Of a stretch of 10,649 bases of DNA, positions 1 through 6,935 are shown piece after piece. A program made the position numbers and the translations under genes. The notes under the pieces are model-generated. The model made no database searches and was not told the DNA's origin. It saw only the letters and a program-made list of their open reading frames with translations. Within the stretch, counting starts at the first letter, position 1, and each line of letters starts with the position of its first letter. Source of the stretch: Alphaproteobacteria bacterium (lineage in GTDB: Bacteria > Pseudomonadota > Alphaproteobacteria > Rhizobiales > Xanthobacteraceae); NCBI GenBank assembly GCA_005883115.1, contig VAZQ01000397.1, positions 1 to 10,649 on the forward strand, given 5' to 3'.

Positions 1-48
1 CGCGTCGCGGGAACGGAGAGGTGTTGCTTGGTGATAAGCCTTTCAGTT

Positions 49-154
49 CGTCATTCCGGCCGAGGCGCGATAGCGGCGAGGGCCGGAATCCATAACCACT
101 GGCCGTGGATATGGATTCCGGGCTCGCGGGCGTCGCCCGCGCCCCGGAATGACG
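49..154. repeat. Nested palindromic intergenic repeat (REP/BIME-like)
   Basis: The outer arms at 49-59 (CGTCATTCCGG) and 144-154 (CCGGAATGACG) are perfect 11-bp inverse complements. Inside them, 83-93 (CCGGAATCCAT) and 111-121 (ATGGATTCCGG) form a second perfect 11-bp pair, closed by CCAC/GTGG at 96-99 and 105-108. An alternative fold also exists. In it, 53-61 pairs with 81-89 over 9 bp, and 115-123 pairs with 141-150 with one bulged C, giving two adjacent hairpins. The right half holds a further small GC palindrome at 126-140. The element contains no credible gene and lies 30 bp beyond the kdsD stop codon, so its transcript could act as a terminator or an mRNA-stabilising structure. From memory, elements with this ATTCCGG/CCGGAAT theme are common between genes in Bradyrhizobium relatives. 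The copy number in this genome cannot be seen from here. Confidence 0.75.
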
Positions 155-183
155 CGGAGAAAACGCGCATTACCGTTGCCTGC

Positions 184-1191
184 TTACGCCACTCCCGCAC
201 GCAGCAGATCGTGGAAGTGCACGATGCCCACCGGCCGTCCGCCATCGACCACGATCAGCTGCGTCTTGTTCGTCGAATTGAGCAGTTCGAGCGCCTCGCT
301 GACGAGCTGATCAGGCCGCACGGTCATCGGCTGCGACGTCATCACCTGCTCGACGTTGAGATCGAGCAGATTGGAGCTCATGTGCCGGCGCAAATCTCCA
401 TCCGTGATGATGCCCACGAGCAGCCCGCGGCGATCGGTGATGGCGATGCAGCCGAATGTCTTCGCCGTCATCTCGGCTATCGCCTCCGACATGCGCGTGC
501 CGACCGTGGCGAGCGGGATCTCGCCGCCGGTATGCATGATGTCGCGCACGAACTTGAGCATCGCGCCGAGGCGACCGCCCGGGTGCAATCTGCTGAAATC
601 GATCGCGGTGAACCCTCGGCTCTCCAACAGCGCAATCGCCAGCGCGTCGCCGAGCGCCGCCTGCATCAGCGTCGAGGTCGTGGGTGCCAGATTGTGCGGG
701 CATGCCTCTCGCGCCTGCGGGATCGCGAGCACCACGTCGGCCGCTCGGCCGAGCGTACTGTCGCTGACCGTGGTCACGGCAATGAGCCCGATGCGGAAGC
801 GGCGCGAGTAGTCGATCAGATGCTTGAGCTCGACCGTCTCTCCCGACCAGGACAGCGCCATGATCACGTCATCGGGCGTGATCATGCCGAGGTCGCCATG
901 GCTCGCTTCGCTTGGATGGACGAAGAAGGCGGGCGTGCCGGTGGACGCGAAGGTGGCGGCGATTTTTCGGGCGACATGGCCGGACTTGCCCATGCCGGTC
1001 ACGATCAACCGGCCGTGCGCGCGGGAGATCAAATCCACGGCGGCTATGAAGGCGCGGCCGAGGCCATCGTGGATGGCGGCTGCGAGCGTGGTGAGCCCGG
1101 TGGCTTCGACGTCGAGCGTTCGCACCGCCGAGGCGATCAGCTCGCCGCTGCGGGCGCTCATACGTCGTTCAGTGCTCAGCGCCTTGGGCAT
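184..1191 (-). CDS. kdsD: Arabinose-5-phosphate isomerase (KdsD/KpsF family)
   Basis: This cytoplasmic enzyme interconverts D-ribulose 5-phosphate and D-arabinose 5-phosphate, the first committed step towards Kdo in lipopolysaccharide. The 335-residue product has the family layout. A SIS sugar-isomerase domain spans roughly residues 45-185, with GMGKSGH at 66-72, HPSEASHGD at 92-100 and SWSGET at 114-119. Two CBS domains follow, at about 215-272 and 283-335, the first containing GIITDGDLRR. Residues K69, H98, E121, E162 and H203 line up at a constant offset of 10 with the E. coli KdsD active-site residues as I recall them (K59, H88, E111, E152, H193). The length is close to the 328 residues of E. 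coli KdsD. An in-frame ATG at 1161 is an alternative start; neither start has a strong Shine-Dalgarno sequence. The stop is TAA. The gene lies 95 bp downstream of galU on the same strand, so co-transcription is possible. An assignment to the capsule paralogue KpsF rather than KdsD cannot be excluded from sequence alone. Confidence 0.95.
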   Translation of the reverse strand: MPKALSTERRMSARSGELIASAVRTLDVEATGLTTLAAAIHDGLGRAFIAAVDLISRAHGRLIVTGMGKSGHVARKIAATFASTGTPAFFVHPSEASHGDLGMITPDDVIMALSWSGETVELKHLIDYSRRFRIGLIAVTTVSDSTLGRAADVVLAIPQAREACPHNLAPTTSTLMQAALGDALAIALLESRGFTAIDFSRLHPGGRLGAMLKFVRDIMHTGGEIPLATVGTRMSEAIAEMTAKTFGCIAITDRRGLLVGIITDGDLRRHMSSNLLDLNVEQVMTSQPMTVRPDQLVSEALELLNSTNKTQLIVVDGGRPVGIVHFHDLLRAGVA

Positions 1192-1241
1192 CGAGATCCG
1201 ACAGTATGCAAAGGCGCGCGATCTGCGCCCCCAGCCGAGAT

Positions 1242-1270
1242 ACTATATCCGCTTTCGCTTGGGTAACCAA
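1242..1270 (-). promoter_or_regulatory. Possible kdsD promoter
   Basis: On the minus strand, TTGGTT (1270-1265) and TATAGT (1247-1242) are separated by 17 bp. They resemble sigma-70-type -35 and -10 boxes, matching 3/6 and 5/6 of the consensus. The predicted transcription start near 1235 would give a leader of about 44 nt before the kdsD ATG. The A/T-rich -10 stands out in GC-rich DNA, but the -35 is weak, and read-through from galU may suffice. Confidence 0.35.
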
Positions 1271-1286
1271 AGCATAACGAGGCGAG

Positions 1287-2168
1287 CTAGCCATCGCCCA
1301 ACAGGCGCTTGAGCTCGGCGCGCATAGCAGGCGCAATGTCGTCGCGCTCGAGCGCGTAAGCGATATTGGCCGCGAGAAAACCCACCTTCGAGCCGCAATC
1401 GAAGGCTCTGCCTTCGAATTCCAGCCCGTAGAACGGCTGCGTTCGCGCGAGTTCGATCATGGCATCGGTGAGCTGGATTTCATCACCGGCGCCGCGCCGC
1501 TCCGCGGCAAGAACGCCGAAGATTTCGGGCTGCAGGATGTAACGGCCGGTGATGATGAGGTCTGAGGGCGCCTTTTCGCGCGCTGGTTTCTCGACCATTT
1601 GGGTCACCGAGAACAAGCCGCCTTTGCGAGTGCCGATGCCGACGACGCCGTACATGTGCAGACGTTCGGCCGGCATCTTCTCCACTGCAATGATATTCGC
1701 GCTGTCGGGGAGGTCGCCTGCCGCGTCGATCATCTGAGCGAGGCAGCCGCGGTTGTGCTGTACCAGCACGTCGGGCAGCAGCAGTGCGAACGGTTCCTGC
1801 CCCACGAGCTCGCGCGCGCACCAGACGGCGTGGCCGAGCCCCAAAGGCACTTGTTGGCGCGTGAAGCTCGCCGTTCCCGGCGCCGGCACGTCGCGCGCCA
1901 GCAGCTCGAGCTCGTCTCGCCGTTGACGTTCGGTGAGCGTGTGCTCGAGTTCGAACTGGCGGTCGAAATGGTCCTCGATCACAGCCTTGTTGCGGCCGGT
2001 CACGAAGATGAAATGTTCGATTCCCGCTTCGCGCGCCTCGTCGACCACGTGCTGGATCAGCGGCCGGTCGACCACCGGCAGCATCTCCTTCGGCATGGCC
2101 TTGGTGGCCGGCAGGAATCTGGTGCCGAGGCCTGCGACCGGGAAAACAGCTTTGCGGATCGGTCTCAT
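1287..2168 (-). CDS. galU: UTP-glucose-1-phosphate uridylyltransferase
   Basis: GalU makes UDP-glucose from UTP and glucose 1-phosphate in the cytoplasm. UDP-glucose feeds LPS core, exopolysaccharide, periplasmic glucan and galactose metabolism. The 293-residue product starts MRPIRKAVFPVAGLGTRFLP, with the nucleotide-binding G-x-G-T-R loop at residues 13-17 and the KEMLP segment at 27-31. Further hallmarks are GLGHAVWCA, LLPDVLV (the metal/uridine region, as in E. coli ILPDVIL), VEKP, GAGDEIQLTDA and the C-terminal FDCGSKVGF. The length fits the family (about 290-302). The frame stays open upstream to 2258, but those 30 residues lack homology-like character, and the family N-terminus begins at the ATG at 2168, which I chose. 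The gene is divergent from the transglycosylase gene and upstream of kdsD; both lead to surface-polysaccharide precursors. The stop is TAG. Confidence 0.95.
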   Translation of the reverse strand: MRPIRKAVFPVAGLGTRFLPATKAMPKEMLPVVDRPLIQHVVDEAREAGIEHFIFVTGRNKAVIEDHFDRQFELEHTLTERQRRDELELLARDVPAPGTASFTRQQVPLGLGHAVWCARELVGQEPFALLLPDVLVQHNRGCLAQMIDAAGDLPDSANIIAVEKMPAERLHMYGVVGIGTRKGGLFSVTQMVEKPAREKAPSDLIITGRYILQPEIFGVLAAERRGAGDEIQLTDAMIELARTQPFYGLEFEGRAFDCGSKVGFLAANIAYALERDDIAPAMRAELKRLLGDG

Positions 2169-2180
2169 GATGTCGCTTCG

Positions 2181-2209
2181 ATTGTAATCGCAAGCCGCTC
2201 CATCTGTCT
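2181..2209 (-). promoter_or_regulatory. Possible galU promoter
   Basis: On the minus strand, GAGACA (2209-2204) and TACAAT (2186-2181) are spaced by exactly 17 bp, matching 4/6 and 5/6 of the sigma-70 consensus. The -10 lies inside a small palindrome at 2179-2190, with 5-bp arms CGATT/AATCG around GT. Transcription would start near 2174, only a few bases before the galU ATG at 2168, giving a near-leaderless mRNA. That is plausible but unusual, so a promoter further upstream remains possible. Confidence 0.35.
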
Positions 2210-2274
2210 CGGTATTGCCGAAGTTTGGGCGTGCAATGGCAGTACCACTCGCCGGCAATAAGTCCCGATCCGGG

Positions 2275-2304
2275 CTGTGGCGGCAAGAGGCCCGCCGCTA
2301 TAAT
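2275..2304 (+). promoter_or_regulatory. Probable transglycosylase gene promoter (-10 TATAAT)
   Basis: A perfect TATAAT lies at 2299-2304 in otherwise GC-rich DNA. The -35 region, 18 bp upstream at 2275-2280 (CTGTGG), is poor. A start near 2311 would give a leader of about 57 nt to the TTG at 2368. It would also rule out the longer open frame that begins at 2215, because that start would lie upstream of the transcript. Confidence 0.45.
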
Positions 2305-2367
2305 CCGAACTCCCGGCTCAACCAACCAACCGTCAAGAACAAACCGACCGTCAAGGAAGCCGCAACT

Positions 2368-3777
2368 TTGAGCCCATTCTCCGTGCGCCCGATACGCAAC
2401 ATCACGAGCCAAATTGGACGCCCATGGCACGAGTTGCGCCTAGTCGTCTTCAGCATGGCTCTTTTGGCGGCTGCCGTTTGCGCAATGCCTGCGTTTGCCC
2501 AAAACTTTGACATTCGCACGTTGTTCAACTCGCCCGCACCGGCGACCAGCGCAGCTCCTGCGCCCGCGACTGCCGCCGGCACGCCGGAATGGAGCGGCGA
2601 ATCAGGGGCCTCCAATCACCCGCTCATGACCGCGCAAGCGATACGGGCCGCCGCCGCCAATTTCCGCAACTGCCTTGCCGGGCTGTGGCCGCAGGCCGAG
2701 CGCCGCGGCGTTTCGCGAGCGGTCTTCGAGGCGAGCGTTGCGGGACTGACGCCCGATCTGCGCATTATGGATCTGCTCGATGCCCAGCCGGAGTTCACCA
2801 AGTCTGTTTGGGATTATCTCGACATCCTGGTGAATGAGGACCGGGTCCAGAACGGCAAGGCCATTCTCGCCAAATACCGCACCACGTTCGATGCGGTTGA
2901 GAAGGCGTACGGAGTCGATCGCCACTTCATCGCCGCCATCTGGGGCGTGGAATCCAATTACGGAACGCAGATCGGTGAACGCTCGGTCGTCCGTTCGACG
3001 GCGACGCTTGCCTGTATCGGACGACGGCAGGACTATTTCCGCGACGAATTTCTCTCGGCATTGGAAATTCTCTCGCGCGGCGATGTGACCCCTGAGCATC
3101 TCAAGGGCTCGTGGGCGGGCGCGTTCGGCCCGACCCAGTTCATGCCGACGTCGTTCAAGCGTTACGCCGTGGACTTCGACGGCGACGGCCGTCGCGACGT
3201 CGTCGACTCGGTGGCGGATGTGGTGGCCTCCACCGCGAACAATCTCAAGAAGGACGGCTGGGTCACCGGCCAAAGCTGGGGCTATGAGGTCGTCGTGCCG
3301 AAAGGCTTCAATTTCCTGCTCGCCGATCGTTCGCGCGTGATGACGATGCAGGAATGGGAGCGGTTGGGCATCCGGCGCGCCGGTGGCAAGGCATTCCCGC
3401 GCGCGCAGGACCGCGCCTATTTGCTGGTGCCGGCGGGGGCGCAGGGCCCGGGTTTTCTGATGCTGCAGAATTTCCGAGTCGTCATGAAATACAACCCGGC
3501 CGAGGCCTACGCGCTTGCCATCGGCCATCTCGCGGACCGACTGCGCGGCGGGGAGCCTTTCGTGCAGCCTTGGCCGCGGCACGAACGCGTCCTTACCCGC
3601 GAGGAACGTTACGAGCTGCAGCAGCACCTGGCCGCGCGCGGCTACGAGGTGGGCGAGCCCGACGGCCGCCTCGGCGGCAGAACCCGCAGCGCGCTGCGCC
3701 AGTTCCAATCCTCGGTGGGGGAGGTGCCAGACGGGTTCGCTTCGGCCACGGTCCTGGAGCGGCTGCGTAGCCGCTAG
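2368..3777 (+). CDS. Lytic murein transglycosylase, MltB_2/SLT_2 type with C-terminal peptidoglycan-binding domain
   Basis: This exported enzyme cleaves the MurNAc-GlcNAc bond of peptidoglycan, forming 1,6-anhydro-MurNAc ends. With the chosen TTG start the product has 469 residues. An AAGGA Shine-Dalgarno sequence (2353-2357) lies 10 nt upstream of that TTG. The longer open frame from 2215 would add 51 unlikely residues, and an ATG at 2455 is an alternative start. A signal peptide with hydrophobic core MALLAAAVCA ends at MPAFA, with likely cleavage after residue 44. The only Cys there is preceded by Val, so a lipobox is unlikely. After a Pro/Ala-rich linker comes the SLT_2 domain (about 90-400). 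It contains WGVESNYG with catalytic Glu195 (codon 2950-2952), GPTQFMPTSFKRYAVDFDGDG and STANNLKKDGW. Residues 413-469 form a PG_binding_1 domain (EPDGRLGGRTRSALRQFQ). I withhold a symbol because MltB-like paralogues are common. The gene is divergent from galU, and 83 bp separate its stop from the start of the DUF459 gene on the same strand. Confidence 0.92.
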   Translation: MSPFSVRPIRNITSQIGRPWHELRLVVFSMALLAAAVCAMPAFAQNFDIRTLFNSPAPATSAAPAPATAAGTPEWSGESGASNHPLMTAQAIRAAAANFRNCLAGLWPQAERRGVSRAVFEASVAGLTPDLRIMDLLDAQPEFTKSVWDYLDILVNEDRVQNGKAILAKYRTTFDAVEKAYGVDRHFIAAIWGVESNYGTQIGERSVVRSTATLACIGRRQDYFRDEFLSALEILSRGDVTPEHLKGSWAGAFGPTQFMPTSFKRYAVDFDGDGRRDVVDSVADVVASTANNLKKDGWVTGQSWGYEVVVPKGFNFLLADRSRVMTMQEWERLGIRRAGGKAFPRAQDRAYLLVPAGAQGPGFLMLQNFRVVMKYNPAEAYALAIGHLADRLRGGEPFVQPWPRHERVLTREERYELQQHLAARGYEVGEPDGRLGGRTRSALRQFQSSVGEVPDGFASATVLERLRSR

Positions 3778-3860
3778 GCTATCTTCAAGTTGACGTTTTT
3801 TGGTTATATTCCGGGCCAATGGCGCGGCCATTCCCGCGTCGCGATCCGAGGCAGGTGAGC

Positions 3861-5452
3861 ATGGGTCTACCCCGCGCGTCCCGAGCATGTCTGGCCGCCG
3901 CGGCAGCAGCTATTACGCTCGCGCTGCTGTCGCCCGTGCAGGCGCAATTCTGGGGGGACTGGGGCAATCGTCCGCAGCGCCAGCAGCAATACAACAACAA
4001 CTGGGGCGGATTGGGGGGCGGCGGGGGTGGCGGCTGGTTTGACCAGCGCCGCGATGACCGTCGCTATTACGATCCCTACCGGCAGGATCGCGAGGCGCCC
4101 GTCGATTATTCGCGCGCGCCACCATCGTCACAGAAGAAGCCCGAGGCGACGACCCCGATCGTCATCATGGGCGACGCCAATGCGGATTGGCTGGCCTATG
4201 GGCTCGAGGACGCCTTCTCGGAAAACCCGGAGATCGCCGTCGTGCGCAAGCACCGCACCGATTCCGGTCTGATCCGCTATGACCAGCCTATGACCAGCGC
4301 CGCGACCTCGAATGGCCGCAGGTGGCGCGCGAGATCATCGCGGCCGAGAAACCGAAATTCATCGTCGTGATGCTCGGAAACAACGACCGTCAGACGATCC
4401 GCGAAAAAGCACCGCCTGCGCCTCGCCCAGGCACGCCCAAGCCGAATGCACAAACGAGCCAGCCCGCTCCCTCCGCGACGCCGCCGATCCCGGCGCCTCC
4501 GCCCGACCCGGAGCAGCAGCCGCCCGCGCCTGCTGAAGCCGCCGAACACGCGAACATGACGCCCGAGCAGGCGCGCCAAGCCTCCTACGGACCCTGGGAG
4601 TTTCACACGGAGAAGTGGGAGCTCGCCTACGTCAGGCGCATCGACGCGATGATCGCAGCGCTCAAAAGCACCGGCGTTCCGGTGTTGTGGGTCGGTTTGC
4701 CTTCACAACGCAACAGCAAGCCCAGCGCGGACTCCTCGTATCTCAACGAGCTCTACCGCAGCCGGGCCGAGAAGGCCGGAATCATCTACGTCGACATCTG
4801 GGATGGTTTCGTCGACGAGGGGGGCCACTACTCGGCGCAGGGCCCGGATTACCAAGGGCAGATCCGTCGCTTGCGTTCCGCCGACGGCGTCTATTTCACC
4901 AAGTTCGGCGCCCGCAAGCTCGCGCACTATGTCGAGCGCGAAATCCAGCGCACCACCACCAACCGGGGCATGCCGGTGGCGCTGCCAGTGCCGACGGACG
5001 CTGGCTCGCAGGCGCCCAATGCCAAGCCCGGCGCCCCCGCGCAGCGGCCCGCGGCCGGACCGGTCGTGCCGCTGACCGCCATGCAGGTGGCGCCGGAGGA
5101 GCTGATTGGCGGCGGCCGCGCCAACCCGTCGGCCACTGACGCAAGCGCCTCGCGCGTGCCGACCAAAGGTGAGCCCATCGCAGCCCCAAGCGGACGGGCA
5201 GACGACTTCAGCTGGCCGCGCGGCAGTGCGCTCAAGGTCCAGCCAGCAGCTCCCGATACGGCAGTGCCGGCCGCCCCGGGGATGGCGCCGGATGACGCAA
5301 GCGCGCCGGGGAAAGGCGCCTCCGGCCAACGCGCCACGACAGCCGACTCCGGTCAGGCCACCGCGACCGCGGAACAGAAACCGGCCGCGCAGCGGCGCCC
5401 GCGCCGGCCCAATCCGCAGCGGCCGATGTTCTTTCCAAACTTCTTTCGCTAG
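3861..5452 (+). pseudogene. Secreted DUF459 SGNH-fold protein, frameshifted by an 11-bp tandem duplication
   Basis: Two frames together encode one DUF459 (SGNH_hydrolase_peri2-like) protein. Frame 1 runs from ATG 3861 to a stop at 4368-4370; frame 2 carries the rest to 5452. The switch lies at an exact 11-bp duplication (4277-4298). Deleting one copy gives a continuous 526-residue product that reads GLIRYDQRRDLEWPQVARE across the joint. ATG 3861 follows GAGG/AGGTGA and starts a signal peptide ending SPVQA, cleaved before QFWG; ATG 3819 is a weaker alternative. In restored numbering the order is a Gly-rich and Arg/Asp/Tyr-rich stretch (49-78), block I GDANADWLAYGLE (104-116), block III LGNND (168-172), a Pro/Ala-rich insert (about 179-225), the rest of the domain, block V DGVYFTKFGARKLAHYVE (338-355) and a disordered Pro/Ala tail ending MFFPNFFR. 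Block I has Ala106 where SGNH enzymes have Ser, and block V has Tyr341 where they have His. As written, translation gives a 169-residue exported fragment. The downstream frame has only a GTG (4322) without a ribosome site or signal peptide. The function of DUF459 is not established. Confidence 0.85.
4277..4298 (+). repeat. 11-bp perfect tandem duplication causing the frameshift
   Basis: The unit CTATGACCAGC occurs twice with no gap (4277-4287 and 4288-4298). Eleven is not a multiple of three, so the second copy moves the reading frame by -1 (+2). With one copy the codons read Arg-Tyr-Asp-Gln-Arg-Arg-Asp-Leu-Glu-Trp. With two, the original frame reads through unrelated residues to the stop at 4368. 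A TGA at 4280-4282 blocks the downstream frame from being opened upstream. The pattern is typical of replication slippage, and an assembly artefact is the alternative. Confidence 0.95.
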
Positions 5453-5496
5453 AGCGTGATTGCGGCGCGGCGCTACGAGTCCGGCGCTGGCGACCC

Positions 5497-6912
5497 TCAC
5501 CGCGGTAAGGTCGTCGATCCCATCAAGAACTTGTCGACCGAATGCGCCGCTTGGCGGCCCTCGCGAATGGCCCACACCACGAGCGACTGACCGCGCCGCA
5601 TATCGCCGGCAGCGAATATTTTCGGATTGGAGCTCTGGTAGGCCAAAGTATCGGCTTTGACGTTGCCGCGCTGGTCGAGCTTGAGCTCGAGCTCTTCGAT
5701 CATGCCTTTGTGCACGGGATGCACGAAGCCCATGGCGAGCAGCACGAGATCGGCGTCGACTTCGAACTCAGTGCCTGCGATAGGCTTGACCTTCTCGTCA
5801 ACGCGCACGCAATGCAGCTTCTTCACTGCGCCGCCCTCGCCGGAAAATTTGGTGCTCAGCACGGCAAAATCGCGCTTGGCCCCTTCTTCGTGACTCGATG
5901 AGCTGCGCAGCTTCAGCGGCCAATCGGGCCAGCTCAGCATTTTGTTCTCGCGCAAGGGCGGCTGCGGCAGGATCTCGAAGTTCGTGACCGAGCGCGCGCC
6001 TTGGCGGAACGCGGTGCCAATGCAATCGGAGCCGGTGTCGCCGCCACCGATCACGACCACATGCTTGTCCGCGGCGAGGATCGGCTCGCCCTCTTGCGGT
6101 TCGCCGCTCACGCGGCGGTTCTGCTGCGGCAGAAAGTCCATGGCGAAATGGATGCCTTTGAGCTCGCGGCCAGGGATGGGCAGATCGCGCGCCTCTTCCG
6201 CCCCGCCGGCGAGCACGAGCGCGTCATACTCGCGGAGCAAAGCCTCGGCGGGCATGTTCACGCCGACATGGGCGTTGTAGTGGAAGGTGACGCCTTCTGC
6301 CTCCATCTGCGCGGCACGCCGCGCGATGACGTGCTTTTCCATTTTGAAATCGGGGATGCCGTAGGTCAGCAGACCGCCGGCCTTGGCAAGCTTCTCGAAC
6401 ACGTGCACATCATGGCCCACCCGGGCGAGCTGCTGGGCACAGGCCATCCCCGCTGGCCCCGAGCCGACGATCGCAACCTTTTTGCCGGTCTTGAGCGACG
6501 GCGGTTCCGGCTTGACCCATCCTCGCTCGAAGGCACGATCGGCGATCGCGCATTCGATGGTTTTGATCGTGACCGGATTATCCTCGATGTTGAGTGTGCA
6601 GGCGGCCTCGCAGGGCGCGGGGCAGATGCGGCCGGTCACTTCGGGAAAATTATTCGTGGAATGGAGGTTGCGCGCAGCCTCCTCCCATTCGCCGCGATAG
6701 ACGAGATCGTTCCAGTCCGGGATCTGATTGTTGACCGGGCAGCCGGTGTGGCAATACGGGATCCCGCAGTCCATGCAGCGCGCGGCTTGCTTCTTGTTCT
6801 CCGCCTCCGGCAGGGGATGGATAAACTCGCGCCAATGCTTGATGCGCTCTTCGACCGGCTCGTAGTGGCGGTCCTCGCGCTCGTATTCCAGAAAACCGGT
6901 AATCTTGCCCAT
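5497..6912 (-). CDS. gltD: Glutamate synthase (NADPH) small (beta) subunit
   Basis: GltD oxidises NADPH on its FAD and passes electrons through Fe-S clusters to the GltB subunit, where 2-oxoglutarate and glutamine become two glutamates. The 471-residue product has the standard length. The N-terminal [4Fe-4S] domain shows C46-x2-C49-x4-C54-x3-C58, within ARCMDCGIPYCHTGCPV, and C97-x3-C101-x3-C105, within RICPAPCEAAC. The FAD-binding loop VAIVGSGPAGMACA lies at about 146-159. GGLLTYGIPDFK follows, then the NADPH-binding VVVIGGGDTGSDCIG in the second half, and the C-terminal FAD segment AAGDMRRGQSLVVWAIREG. The start is ATG, 23 bp after the gltB stop, the spacing of a co-transcribed pair; the Shine-Dalgarno sequence is weak. 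The stop is TGA. The gene converges on the DUF459 gene across 44 bp, in which I see no strong terminator hairpin. Nothing in the coding sequence looks damaged. Confidence 0.97.
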   Translation of the reverse strand: MGKITGFLEYEREDRHYEPVEERIKHWREFIHPLPEAENKKQAARCMDCGIPYCHTGCPVNNQIPDWNDLVYRGEWEEAARNLHSTNNFPEVTGRICPAPCEAACTLNIEDNPVTIKTIECAIADRAFERGWVKPEPPSLKTGKKVAIVGSGPAGMACAQQLARVGHDVHVFEKLAKAGGLLTYGIPDFKMEKHVIARRAAQMEAEGVTFHYNAHVGVNMPAEALLREYDALVLAGGAEEARDLPIPGRELKGIHFAMDFLPQQNRRVSGEPQEGEPILAADKHVVVIGGGDTGSDCIGTAFRQGARSVTNFEILPQPPLRENKMLSWPDWPLKLRSSSSHEEGAKRDFAVLSTKFSGEGGAVKKLHCVRVDEKVKPIAGTEFEVDADLVLLAMGFVHPVHKGMIEELELKLDQRGNVKADTLAYQSSNPKIFAAGDMRRGQSLVVWAIREGRQAAHSVDKFLMGSTTLPR

Positions 6913-6935
6913 TCGCGCTCAGGCGGCGAAGGCCG

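Noticed and set aside
2169..2258. N-terminal extension of GalU by 30 residues to an upstream start at 2258
   Set aside because: The canonical GalU N-terminus starts at the ATG at 2168, and the extension would cover the likely galU promoter.
3768..3781. A small hairpin (TAGCC/GGCTA) over the transglycosylase stop codon with a T-run downstream at 3796-3801
   Set aside because: The stem is only 5 bp and the T-run is 14 bases away, so it is not a credible intrinsic terminator.
3784..3810. A possible promoter before the DUF459 gene: TTGACG at 3790-3795 and TATATT at 3805-3810
   Set aside because: The spacing is only 9 bp, far from the required 16-18. No matching partner box sits at the right distance from either element. 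Read-through from the transglycosylase gene is equally likely.
4283..4370. Programmed -1 ribosomal frameshifting as the way to make full-length DUF459 protein
   Set aside because: I found no slippery heptamer in the overlap between the two frames. The exact duplication explains the shift completely, and removing it gives the expected sequence.
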